The notes beneath the pieces were generated by a model. That model searched no databases. It was not told the origin of the DNA and saw only the letters and a program-made list of their open reading frames with translations. The translations under genes were made by a program, and so were the position numbers. A stretch of DNA of 13,977 nt from Hydrogenothermus sp. (lineage in GTDB: Bacteria > Aquificota > Aquificia > Aquificales > Hydrogenothermaceae): contig QNYP01000088.1 of assembly GCA_003978675.1 (NCBI GenBank), positions 1 through 13,977 of the forward strand, read 5' to 3'. Numbering within the stretch: position 1 is the stretch's first letter; every line of letters begins with the position of its first letter. Below are positions 7,832-13,977 of this stretch, in pieces.

Positions 7832-8791
7832 CTAATTTCCTCCCTGTATGTATAAAGGAAATGCTATACCGTATTGGTATATATGTTTTCCATTTATATC
7901 TTTTGTTTTTATAAATAAGCCAAAAAAGTTTTTATTTACATTTTCTTTTATTTTTAATTTTGAACCTTCCTTTAAATAAATAACTTTATCTTTCCATATA
8001 TCTACATTTTTAAAGTCGTAGTTATTATCTATTGCTCCCCTAAATGTAAAATATTCATAATAACTATTTTTTAAGTCATATGTTTCTTTTTCAGGTATAA
8101 TTGGAGATAAAGTTATAAATTCTTTTGTTTGATTATTTATATAATCTTCAAGTTCTTTAAATCTTTCAAACTTACCAAATATTATTTTTCCATATCCTAT
8201 TGAGCGATTTCCTCCTATACCTATATCCTGCATTAAATTAAATATGCTTTCCAGTTCTTTTTTTGTATTCTCATCTCTTATTGCTATAAGCAGGTATCCT
8301 TCTTTCATTGCAATAAATTCTTCAAAGAAAAATTGACCTGACCCTTCTGTAGTTCCGTAAATTCTATCTATTGATGCATGTGGCATTGCATCTTTTAGTG
8401 ATGAGCTAACTTTTAATTTTTCAAGTTTATCCTTCAGTTTTAAATTCAACTCAAATTCATTGTTTATTTTTCTTTCTAAGACTTCTATTAGAATTTCAAA
8501 ATCAACATAAGCAACTTTTTTTAGTTCTTTATAGTCTTTTATTGATACATTTTCATCCCTTTTAGCTTTTAGATTTGGTTTTGGAAATAGGTATGTATCC
8601 TGGTTTTTAGGAAAAATTGAGCTTAAAATGAAAGGAGGCATATTATTTGCAAATTTTTGTAAAAGTTCTTTTAATTTATTTTCTCCATATAAGAGCCAAT
8701 ATCCCCAGCAAATAGCTCCAAAAAGTGTATAAGAAGATGGATAATCTCTAAAAGGTGAAACGGGATTTATATCTACTTTATATATTTTCAT
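7832..8791 (-). CDS. csm4: type III-A RAMP protein Csm4 (Cas5 group)
   Basis: A 319-aa subunit that binds the 5' repeat tag of the crRNA and contacts Cas10 in the Csm complex. Visible signs are the N-terminal PFRDYPSSYTLFGAICWG (about 13-30), the MPHASIDRIYGTTEGSGQF segment (about 136-154, with the His-x-x-Ile-Asp-Arg typical of Csm4) and the glycine-rich RAMP loop GIGGNRSIGYGKI (191-203). I chose the ATG at 8791 because AGGTG lies 6 nt upstream; an in-frame GTG at 8800 would overlap csm3 and adds only three residues. It begins 1 nt after the csm3 stop (TAAATG), so translation is coupled. The frame is intact and the length normal. Confidence 0.92.
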   Translation of the reverse strand: MKIYKVDINPVSPFRDYPSSYTLFGAICWGYWLLYGENKLKELLQKFANNMPPFILSSIFPKNQDTYLFPKPNLKAKRDENVSIKDYKELKKVAYVDFEILIEVLERKINNEFELNLKLKDKLEKLKVSSSLKDAMPHASIDRIYGTTEGSGQFFFEEFIAMKEGYLLIAIRDENTKKELESIFNLMQDIGIGGNRSIGYGKIIFGKFERFKELEDYINNQTKEFITLSPIIPEKETYDLKNSYYEYFTFRGAIDNNYDFKNVDIWKDKVIYLKEGSKLKIKENVNKNFFGLFIKTKDINGKHIYQYGIAFPLYIQGGN

Positions 8792-8792
8792 T

Positions 8793-9632
8793 TTAATCAC
8801 CTTTTGCTAATTTTTTGACTTTTTCAAAGTCCCTTAATACTTCATTTACATCTTGAAAAGATTCTTCTTTTACTTGTTTTTCAGGATTTAGATATACATC
8901 TTTTCCTTTGAATTGAATTTTTATGTTTTCAAACTTTACTCTTCCATTTCCTCTTGAACCACCACCGCCAAGGTAGTTGTCTTCTAATCTTTTCATTCCC
9001 TCGAAAACAATTTTTAGTCTTTCATAATCTTTTTCTTCAAAAACTTCGTATAAAATTTCAACTTCAAAAGATGACCCTGCAGGAACCCTTTCTTGCTGTC
9101 TTGGCATTGCAGTAGACGTAATTCTGTCTATTTTGTTTTCCCATTTTACTTCTGTGTATAATCCTGCTCCTAATTCTTCTTCCCATTTTCTTATTGTTTC
9201 ACTTGTTGGATATGCATCAAATACTTTTATTCTTACCGGTTGCGGAGCTAAATGTTTATAATCTTCTGGCATACTTGCTCCAACTCCAAATACTATTGCC
9301 ACATCATTTAAATTTTTTTGGGTTTCATCATTAGGTATAAATTCACTTTTTACTTCAACTTTCCCGTTTTTTTCTTCAACTTTTGCTTTTACCAGTCCAT
9401 ACTGCCACTCTAATAAACTTCTTATTTTTCCCTTTAAAGAAGAACCGGGAATGTAGGGCATGCCTTCTTTTATTTCTCTATTATCGTTAAGTTTTATAGA
9501 AATTGGGGTTTTTATAACAGGATTGTCTATTCCACCAATTTCAAATGTTTCTTTAGAGCCACCTATATGAAGACCTGTTATGCATGTTAGGTCTGCTTTA
9601 ATTTTGAAAGTTCCTTGAAATTTTAAATTCAT
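8793..9632 (-). CDS. csm3: type III-A backbone RAMP and target RNase Csm3 (Cas7 group)
   Basis: A 279-aa protein that forms the repeated backbone along the crRNA and cuts bound target RNA at 6-nt steps. The loop GGIDNPVI (33-40) contains D36, which matches the catalytic aspartate known from other Csm3 proteins (D33 in Streptococcus thermophilus), so slicing should be active. The RAMP motif IPGSSLKGKIRSLLEW lies at 61-76 and the C-terminal glycine-rich loop LGGGGSRGNGRVKF at 221-234. This is the best-conserved member of the locus. A strong AAAGGAGGG ribosome site sits 8 nt before the ATG, fitting the need for several copies per complex. It follows the inserted secreted-protein gene by 18 nt. 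Confidence 0.96.
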   Translation of the reverse strand: MNLKFQGTFKIKADLTCITGLHIGGSKETFEIGGIDNPVIKTPISIKLNDNREIKEGMPYIPGSSLKGKIRSLLEWQYGLVKAKVEEKNGKVEVKSEFIPNDETQKNLNDVAIVFGVGASMPEDYKHLAPQPVRIKVFDAYPTSETIRKWEEELGAGLYTEVKWENKIDRITSTAMPRQQERVPAGSSFEVEILYEVFEEKDYERLKIVFEGMKRLEDNYLGGGGSRGNGRVKFENIKIQFKGKDVYLNPEKQVKEESFQDVNEVLRDFEKVKKLAKGD

Positions 9633-9650
9633 TGTTTAAGCCCTCCTTTG

Positions 9651-10055
9651 TTATTTTAATTCAAGGCATACAATATTGCAGTTAACAAAAACAGTAATAA
9701 GCTCCTTTTCCATAAAACTTATATGTGTTTCACAATGGTCTAATAAGTAAAATGGGTATTTTCTACAGAATTTTCTTCCTTCATTTTTTATTGCTTTAAA
9801 GGCTTGCTTCTCTGTTTCAACCAAAAATTCAGGGAGATTATTAAAATTTCTTATAATGTAATTAATTCCGGAACTTGAAAAATATGATTGGTATGTTATG
9901 TTTTGCACCTTGTAAAATTGAAATAATGTTTTAAGGTATCCGTTAGATTCCCCTTTAATTATCGTTAAAAGAACTGGTGAATTTTCCTTGTTGTTAGCAA
10001 AAGATTGTGAACAAAACAAAATTATTAATAATAAGATACCAAAAAACCTTTTCAT
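9651..10055 (-). CDS. secreted/periplasmic protein of unknown function inside the csm operon
   Basis: I do not recognise this 134-aa protein. It has a textbook N-terminal signal: MKRFF, a hydrophobic core of about ten residues, then a likely signal-peptidase site after SQSFA (residue 20). C15 does not sit in a proper lipobox. The mature part (about 114 residues) is mixed alpha/beta with four cysteines (C97, C108, C126, C130), consistent with disulfides in an exported protein. It has its own ribosome site (GCAGGAGA) and lies 21 nt after csm2 and 18 nt before csm3, so it must be co-transcribed with the effector genes. An exported protein among cytoplasmic CRISPR subunits is unusual. It may be a passenger gene or part of a defence response at the envelope. 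The base composition looks like that of its neighbours. Confidence 0.75.
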   Translation of the reverse strand: MKRFFGILLLIILFCSQSFANNKENSPVLLTIIKGESNGYLKTLFQFYKVQNITYQSYFSSSGINYIIRNFNNLPEFLVETEKQAFKAIKNEGRKFCRKYPFYLLDHCETHISFMEKELITVFVNCNIVCLELK

Positions 10056-10076
10056 TTCGCCATCTCCTGCTTTTAT

Positions 10077-10520
10077 TTAATCATATTTCTTGTTATAAGC
10101 AACTATAGCAGTCATAAATTGCTCAAAACTTTTAAAATCTTCTTTATCAGCATTTTCTTTAAGCTTATCTAAACAAGTAATTAAGAGTTCGTAAAAATTA
10201 CTAGGCATTAAATCTCTTCCTTCTGCATATGCAAGTTTTGGATATAAAAGATAAAGTTCAACTTCATTTTTCTTTTGACAAATCTCTTTTACTTCTGAAA
10301 ATATTTTTCTAAGCTGAGATGTCTTTAAAGGAGGAAACTTTTTTCGTGTTTTCTGGTCATATTTTCCTGCTTGTTTTTTTATTTGTTGTGTAATCTTATC
10401 AGCCCAACCTCCTACTGGAGCAAAATTTTTTGGTGTTAATACCTCAGATAATTTTTTTGCACTTCTTATTTTCTGTATTATTTCTTGGATTTCATCCTTA
10501 TAGTCTTGCTTGTTTTGCAT
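10077..10520 (-). CDS. csm2: type III-A small subunit Csm2 (Cas11)
   Basis: A 147-aa all-helical protein, the small subunit that lines the target RNA in the Csm complex. The family pattern is clear: LKTSQLRKIFSEV (about 82-94), PKLAYAEGRD (about 109-118), then FEQFMTAIVAYNKKYD at the C-terminus. The N-terminal 50 residues, including FAPVGGWADKI, are also typical. It has no enzymatic role. A GGAGGG ribosome site precedes the ATG. It follows cas10 by 55 nt, the largest gap within the csm genes, and precedes the secreted-protein gene; the usual arrangement places csm3 directly after csm2. The length is normal and the frame intact. Confidence 0.93.
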   Translation of the reverse strand: MQNKQDYKDEIQEIIQKIRSAKKLSEVLTPKNFAPVGGWADKITQQIKKQAGKYDQKTRKKFPPLKTSQLRKIFSEVKEICQKKNEVELYLLYPKLAYAEGRDLMPSNFYELLITCLDKLKENADKEDFKSFEQFMTAIVAYNKKYD

Positions 10521-10575
10521 TTTTATCCCTCCGTTATTTTAATTTTAATAAACTTTACATTTACAAAAATCTGAC

Positions 10576-13164
10576 CTAACTTTTTCTTGTTTTTAATGAT
10601 GTGTAATTGATAATAAAGCTTAGTTTATTAAAAATTTCTTTTTTATTGTTTAAAAGTAAGTTTGCAATTTCTTCTCTTATATCATCTTTTATGTTCCTTG
10701 CTATGTAATATTGGATATAAGGATAAAACATTGGGTTTTCCTCTTCTTTGTATGGGAATATTAAACTTTTTTGTTTTTTATCATCTTTTAAAAATTGTTC
10801 TTTTAATCTATGAATTGCATAGATAAACCCTCTTTGCAATTTATCCTCTTTGATGTAGTTTATCCATTTTTGTGCAATTTCTTTTGCCATTTCTAAATCT
10901 TCCCACTTTAATACATCTCCTAAAATGCAAACTCTGTCTTTTCCTGATGATTTAGCAATTTCTTCTGCTTCTCCAGCTAAATCTGCAGATACTCTTATTG
11001 GAAACTTAGGTTTAGTTTGAATATATCCAGCAGAAATAGAAACGTTTGGATTTTGACAGGTATAATTTTTAAACTCATCCTGTATTTTTTCTAAGGCATC
11101 TATAGCTTTATCCCAAGGAGCTACAATAAAAACATCATCACCACCAGCATAAAGTATGTAGAAGAAATCTTCTATTTTTGTATCTGGATATTTTTTCTTA
11201 TATTCTTCAGAAAGTTCTTTACATATATTATTTAAATAACCAGAAAAGAATAAATCTAAAGAACGACTAAGAGTTGCTATTCTGGAAATAGATATTTTTT
11301 CTCCTAATCCATCACTAAATAATTTTCCTAAATTATCTACATCCATTCTTATAATTCCAATTCTCTCATCACCCTCAGAAAACTTGGCTAAATATGTAAA
11401 AGGAGCTATTTGTCCTTCGTTGATTTCTTCTTCTTCTCCTGTTTCTGTCTTTGGTATTTTAGCTGTTGCTTTAGGAACAACTTTACCTATAAATTTAAAT
11501 CCAGTTATATATTCTTTTTCTAAAGATGTGTTATTTATGTCTAATATTTCTGTTGTTTGTGGAAAGTTATATAAAGTTTTTAAATCTTTTGAGTTTTTAT
11601 CTGTGATTAAATATACTGACCCAAATATACCAAAGCTTATAACTTTATCTTTATCATTTTTATTTTGAATTTTATCTTTTAAGTCGTTTTTAAAATAAAA
11701 AACTAAACTTTTAGTTCTAGGAAGATGTGTTCCTATATTTTTAAATATATTACATATTTCGCATATTTTTTCTTCTTCTGGCAAATTACCATCTATTAAA
11801 TACTTTTGACAAACAGGACATTTTTCTTTATTTGATTGGATGTTATTTGATTTTTCATTTAAAAATTTGAAAATTTCTCCGGTTTCAATTAAATTTGCAA
11901 ATTTTTCCTTTTTTGCATTATCTAAATTTTCATTTAATTTTGTTAAAACAGATTTATAATTATCCATCATATCTACTGGAGTATACTCATAAGTAGCCAA
12001 AGATAGCCCTAAATCTGCTTCAAATTCTGATGCTAGAAATCTATTTATTTCTTTTTTTATTTCTTCTAATTTCTCTTTATTTTCCTTCGTGTTTGCAACT
12101 AATATTTCAAAAATTCCTCCACCACTATAAAGAAGATTAGAAAGTGGATAATCTAATTTGTTTAGTATGTATCTTGCTAATATTTCCCAAAGCATAACTA
12201 CATAAAAACTTCTACCTCTTAAGATTTTTGCGACTCCACCTTTTCCAGGGTAAACATTGTATATAAATCTTTGAATTCCACTTATGTCTGCTTTTACATG
12301 AAGGAAAACTTTTTTGTCTTTGAAGAAATCTTTGAACTCCTGTGTAGTTTTTTGAGTAAATGCATCTTTATCATAATCATAAAAACAACAGGCAACAGCA
12401 GACAAAACTCTTGAATGGTCAAATAAAGATATATCTGGGTAGTGATTTGAATAGTTTTCTTTGTCATAGATAGAAGCAGGAATACACCAGAGATATTTAT
12501 ATAGTAAGTGATAAATTAAGCTAAAAACTTTTTCTGGGTGTTGATTGAATTTTATTTTGCAGTTTTTTAGTTTTGAGTTAAACTCTTCTTTAAAGCTATC
12601 CCAATGGGATTTATAACTTCCTAATATTTCTTCAACTTTTGCATTTTCATAGCTTAATTTATATACTACGTCATGTTCTAAATCTAAGGGAAAAATATCT
12701 CTGCTTAATTCAAGTTTTTTTATTTTATATACAAATCCTTTCTTATTTGGTTCTCTTGAAAGTTTTAATCTTTCAAATATACTTCTTAAACGGGGATGTT
12801 TTTGAGATATTTGTTTAATCTCCTCTTTAAGAATATCCATATCTAGTATATACTCAGCTTCTACTTTTTCCCTTTCCGAAGATGATACCCAATCTGCCTT
12901 TTGCAATAAAAATTGAATAGGAGTATATGGATTGTGGTGGTAAACTCCTTCTTTTATAAATTTTAATTCATCCTCTGTGAAAACTTCACTTAAACCTTCG
13001 TTTAAATCATTATCTAGTAGTTTACCTGATAAAACAGCATGAGCATAACCAAATTCTTTTTTCTCTTCTTCAGTTGTTTTTTCCCCTGTTGCCCTTTGAT
13101 AGAACTTTCCTATATCATGAAATAACCCGGCTAACGCAATTAAATATTTTTGTTTTTTACTCAT
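10576..13164 (-). CDS. cas10: Cas10/Csm1 with HD nuclease and GGDD cyclase motifs
   Basis: An 862-aa large subunit of the type III-A complex. The N-terminal HD domain has H16-D17 (FHDIGKFYQR), a further H76-H77 and D91, so single-strand DNase activity is likely intact. The first Palm domain starts near 285 (VFLHVKADISGIQRFIY). A zinc-binding insert has CPVC (449-452) and CEIC (468-471). The second Palm domain has RMDVDNLGKLF (606-616) and the cyclase motif YAGGDDVFI, with GGDD at 674-677. It should therefore convert ATP to cyclic oligoadenylates when the complex binds foreign RNA, feeding Csx1 and CalpL. The start overlaps the stop of a 58-aa ORF by 3 nt (ATGA), and AGAGGGGA sits upstream. 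The length is a little above many Csm1 proteins but within range. Confidence 0.97.
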   Translation of the reverse strand: MSKKQKYLIALAGLFHDIGKFYQRATGEKTTEEEKKEFGYAHAVLSGKLLDNDLNEGLSEVFTEDELKFIKEGVYHHNPYTPIQFLLQKADWVSSSEREKVEAEYILDMDILKEEIKQISQKHPRLRSIFERLKLSREPNKKGFVYKIKKLELSRDIFPLDLEHDVVYKLSYENAKVEEILGSYKSHWDSFKEEFNSKLKNCKIKFNQHPEKVFSLIYHLLYKYLWCIPASIYDKENYSNHYPDISLFDHSRVLSAVACCFYDYDKDAFTQKTTQEFKDFFKDKKVFLHVKADISGIQRFIYNVYPGKGGVAKILRGRSFYVVMLWEILARYILNKLDYPLSNLLYSGGGIFEILVANTKENKEKLEEIKKEINRFLASEFEADLGLSLATYEYTPVDMMDNYKSVLTKLNENLDNAKKEKFANLIETGEIFKFLNEKSNNIQSNKEKCPVCQKYLIDGNLPEEEKICEICNIFKNIGTHLPRTKSLVFYFKNDLKDKIQNKNDKDKVISFGIFGSVYLITDKNSKDLKTLYNFPQTTEILDINNTSLEKEYITGFKFIGKVVPKATAKIPKTETGEEEEINEGQIAPFTYLAKFSEGDERIGIIRMDVDNLGKLFSDGLGEKISISRIATLSRSLDLFFSGYLNNICKELSEEYKKKYPDTKIEDFFYILYAGGDDVFIVAPWDKAIDALEKIQDEFKNYTCQNPNVSISAGYIQTKPKFPIRVSADLAGEAEEIAKSSGKDRVCILGDVLKWEDLEMAKEIAQKWINYIKEDKLQRGFIYAIHRLKEQFLKDDKKQKSLIFPYKEEENPMFYPYIQYYIARNIKDDIREEIANLLLNNKKEIFNKLSFIINYTSLKTRKS

Positions 13165-13337
13165 TTTTCCCCTCTTTTTTGTTTTATATATTTATCTCTT
13201 AGGTATTCTAAATTTCGTTCTAGCCAGTCTTGATAATGTTTATTTTTTAGGAATCTTTTTAATCCCATATGGGACCTATGAGAAAACCTTTTGGCCCCCA
13301 CTAATGGAAGTTTTTTCTTTTTTTCTTTTTTTGCCAT
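13161..13337 (-). CDS. 58-aa basic protein of unknown function, head of the csm operon
   Basis: A short ORF starting ATGGCAAAAAAAG. It encodes 58 residues with a lysine-rich N-terminus (MAKKEKKKKLP), then RFSHRSHMGLKRFL and a helical stretch YQDWLERNLEYLRDKYI. The charge is strongly positive (pI clearly above 10), suggesting nucleic-acid or ribosome binding; I recognise no family. Evidence that it is translated: a strong GAGGGGAG ribosome site 10 nt before the ATG, a consensus TATAAT about 30 nt before the ATG, and a stop codon overlapping the cas10 start in an ATGA junction, the usual form of translational coupling. It could be a leader peptide that sets cas10 translation or a small accessory protein. 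The short length is the main doubt. Confidence 0.6.
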   Translation of the reverse strand: MAKKEKKKKLPLVGAKRFSHRSHMGLKRFLKNKHYQDWLERNLEYLRDKYIKQKRGEK

Positions 13338-13347
13338 TTTATAAAAA

Positions 13348-13372
13348 CTCCCCTCAGAATGAAAAAATTATA
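13348..13372 (-). promoter_or_regulatory. csm operon promoter (-10) and ribosome site
   Basis: The minus strand has a perfect TATAAT at 13372-13367, followed by a short leader and GAGGGGAG at 13355-13348, then the ATG of the 58-aa ORF at 13337. The start of transcription would be near 13360. The -35 region is poor: TATTCA at 17-nt spacing matches TTGACA at three positions. This is the only credible promoter seen for the whole csm block. Confidence 0.55.
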
Positions 13373-13404
13373 CTCCAAAAATTTATTTTTGAATAAATAA
13401 ACGA

Positions 13405-13421
13405 AGATTTTAGGAAAATCT
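13405..13421. promoter_or_regulatory. 17-bp palindrome upstream of the csm promoter
   Basis: AGATTTT-AGG-AAAATCT is a perfect 7-bp inverted repeat with a 3-nt centre. It lies about 33-49 bp upstream of the csm -10 and just past the stop of the 127-aa ORF. It may be an operator for the csm operon or a weak AT-only hairpin ending the upstream transcript. No U-run follows immediately, so an intrinsic terminator is less likely. Confidence 0.35.
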
Positions 13422-13426
13422 GACAT

Positions 13427-13810
13427 CTATCTATCCCAATCATCGTTCCAATTATTGTTCCAGTAATCGTCCCAGTGATTATCCCAATAATCACTTAATG
13501 TGTCATCATCATTATTAAAACAATCATCATGGTGTATATTGTAGGGTAAATAACAATATGTAGGGTCTGTTATCTCATCTGTAAAGTTTGTTGAATTACT
13601 AGGATTATCATCTATTGATATGTTTTCGGATATAATTTCGCCTGATGTATATTTGTCTTCTTGATATTCTTCATCTGAGTTAGAAAAACTTTCATTTCTG
13701 TCTGAAACTTCGTTTTCTGATATATCACTTTGAGAAAAACTATCTTTTAGAAGTATATAAACAAATACTGTGATTACAGATATTATAGAGACTATTACAA
13801 AATTCTCCAT
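13427..13810 (-). CDS. 127-aa acidic, membrane-anchored protein of unknown function
   Basis: I do not recognise this protein. Residues about 4-22 (FVIVSIISVITVFVYILLK) form one membrane anchor. The rest is hydrophilic, rich in Asp, Glu, Ser and Asn, and probably disordered. The C-terminus ends in five tandem copies of a four-residue unit of the form [DN]-x-W-[DN], from YWDNHWDD to the final WDR. The strong negative charge plus regularly spaced tryptophans could suit cation or polysaccharide binding outside the membrane, but this is speculation. There is no clear ribosome site before the ATG, which lowers confidence that it is expressed. Its first 100 coding bases are duplicated exactly in inverted orientation at 13878-13977. 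It is transcribed towards the csm operon but is separated from it by that operon's own promoter. Confidence 0.5.
   Translation of the reverse strand: MENFVIVSIISVITVFVYILLKDSFSQSDISENEVSDRNESFSNSDEEYQEDKYTSGEIISENISIDDNPSNSTNFTDEITDPTYCYLPYNIHHDDCFNNDDDTLSDYWDNHWDDYWNNNWNDDWDR
13433..13492 (-). repeat. five degenerate 12-bp tandem repeats encoding [DN]xW[DN]
   Basis: Five consecutive 12-bp units with the shared core TCCCA or TTCCA on the plus strand (GGGA or GGAA with TGG on the coding strand) fill the 3' end of the 127-aa ORF. Each encodes one tryptophan flanked by Asp or Asn. Unit length is a multiple of three, so copy number can change without breaking the frame. Confidence 0.7.
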
Positions 13811-13814
13811 AACT
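13711..13814 (-). repeat. 104-bp perfect inverted repeat, left arm
   Basis: This arm is the exact reverse complement of 13874-13977 over all 104 bases that can be compared. It covers the first 33 codons of the 127-aa ORF plus 4 bp before its ATG. The match ends sharply at 13814 and runs off the window at the other end, so the true length is at least 104 bp. The arms are separated by 59 bp of unique, very AT-rich sequence (13815-13873). Confidence 0.97.
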
Positions 13815-13873
13815 GTCAGATTTTCTTTAAATAACTGTTTATAAATTTAAAAATTAAAACTTTATAGGTTTTT

Positions 13874-13977
13874 AGTTATGGAGAATTTTGTAATAGTCTC
13901 TATAATATCTGTAATCACAGTATTTGTTTATATACTTCTAAAAGATAGTTTTTCTCAAAGTGATATATCAGAAAACG
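13874..13977 (+). repeat. 104-bp perfect inverted repeat, right arm (cut by window end)
   Basis: Exact inverted copy of 13711-13814, starting at AGTTATGGAG and continuing to the last base of the window. The 12-bp motif that flanks the left copy (TGTCAGATTTTC) is not repeated outside this arm: the sequence before it is ATAGGTTTTT. The break point is thus at the edge of that motif. Confidence 0.97.
13878..13977 (+). CDS. partial ORF, divergent duplicate of the 127-aa protein start
   Basis: The plus strand encodes the same first 33 residues (MENFVIVSIISVITVFVY and onward, including the membrane anchor) as the minus-strand ORF starting at 13810. The reading frame is open to the window end, so it is incomplete. 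It may be a second divergent gene copy, a fragment, or an assembly artefact near a contig end. A weak AGG lies about 11 nt before the ATG; there is no strong ribosome site. Confidence 0.4.
   Translation, partial: MENFVIVSIISVITVFVYILLKDSFSQSDISEN

Larger units (their letters stand above)
13414..13825. repeat. 412-bp segment bounded by 12-bp inverted repeats
   Basis: GAAAATCTGACA at 13414-13425 and its exact complement TGTCAGATTTTC at 13814-13825 lie 2-4 nt outside the stop and start of the 127-aa ORF. The arrangement resembles a miniature mobile element, but no transposase and no flanking target duplication are seen. A 10-bp part of the motif (AAAATCTGAC) recurs at 10566-10575, touching the cas10 stop codon. 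It could equally be a regulator site or chance. Confidence 0.3.

Noticed and set aside
11384..11668. Plus-strand open frame of 94 codons inside cas10
   Set aside because: Antisense to the Palm region of cas10, with no ribosome site and no recognisable motif.
13165..13977. CRISPR repeats near the csm operon head
   Set aside because: The only repeats are 12-bp coding units in the 127-aa ORF and the inverted duplication; there is no 28-37 bp repeat with unique spacers.
1..13977. tRNA or rRNA genes
   Set aside because: The window is uniformly AT-rich with no GC-rich island; in a thermophile structured RNA genes should stand out, and none was seen.

Overview
The window is very AT-rich. All credible complete genes lie on the minus strand, packed head to tail with small gaps or overlaps and often with strong GGAGG-type ribosome sites. 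The gene content, especially a Lon-SAVED protease beside an anti-sigma-like protein and a sigma-like protein next to a type III-A CRISPR locus, points to a thermophilic member of the Aquificota, most likely Sulfurihydrogenibium or a close relative. This is inferred from resemblance to the published CalpL/CalpT/CalpS system of that genus; there is no rRNA gene here to confirm it.

Reading in the direction of transcription (right to left):
(1) 13977-13400 is an odd edge region. It holds a 127-aa acidic, membrane-anchored ORF of unknown function, a perfect 104-bp inverted duplication of its 5' end, and a pair of 12-bp inverted repeats bracketing it.
(2) 13372-6649 is a type III-A (Csm) interference operon with a good TATAAT promoter. 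Its order is a 58-aa basic ORF, csm1/cas10, csm2, a 134-aa secreted protein of unknown function, csm3, csm4 and csm5. The CARF-HEPN ribonuclease csx1 (6576-5368) follows on the same strand.
(3) 5295-1744 is a second signalling cassette with its own putative leaderless promoter and upstream direct repeats. It encodes a PemK/MazF-fold protein, calpS (sigma-like), calpT (target and anti-sigma) and calpL (Lon-SAVED protease). All four reading frames overlap.
(4) 1730-122 holds a DUF202 membrane protein and a TDT-family (TehA/Mae1/Ssu1-like) transporter behind another candidate promoter. They are probably not part of the defence system.

How the parts work together (known for the families, inferred here): Csm2-5 and crRNA recognise foreign RNA. 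Cas10 carries an intact GGDD cyclase motif and makes cyclic oligoadenylates, and its HD domain may cut DNA. The messenger would activate two separate arms. Csx1 would degrade RNA. CalpL would oligomerise and cleave CalpT, freeing CalpS to act on transcription. No Cas6, adaptation genes or CRISPR array occur in the window, so crRNAs must be supplied from elsewhere in the genome.

The least explained parts are the PemK-like first gene of the calp operon, the secreted protein and the 58-aa ORF embedded in the csm operon, and the inverted duplication at the right edge.
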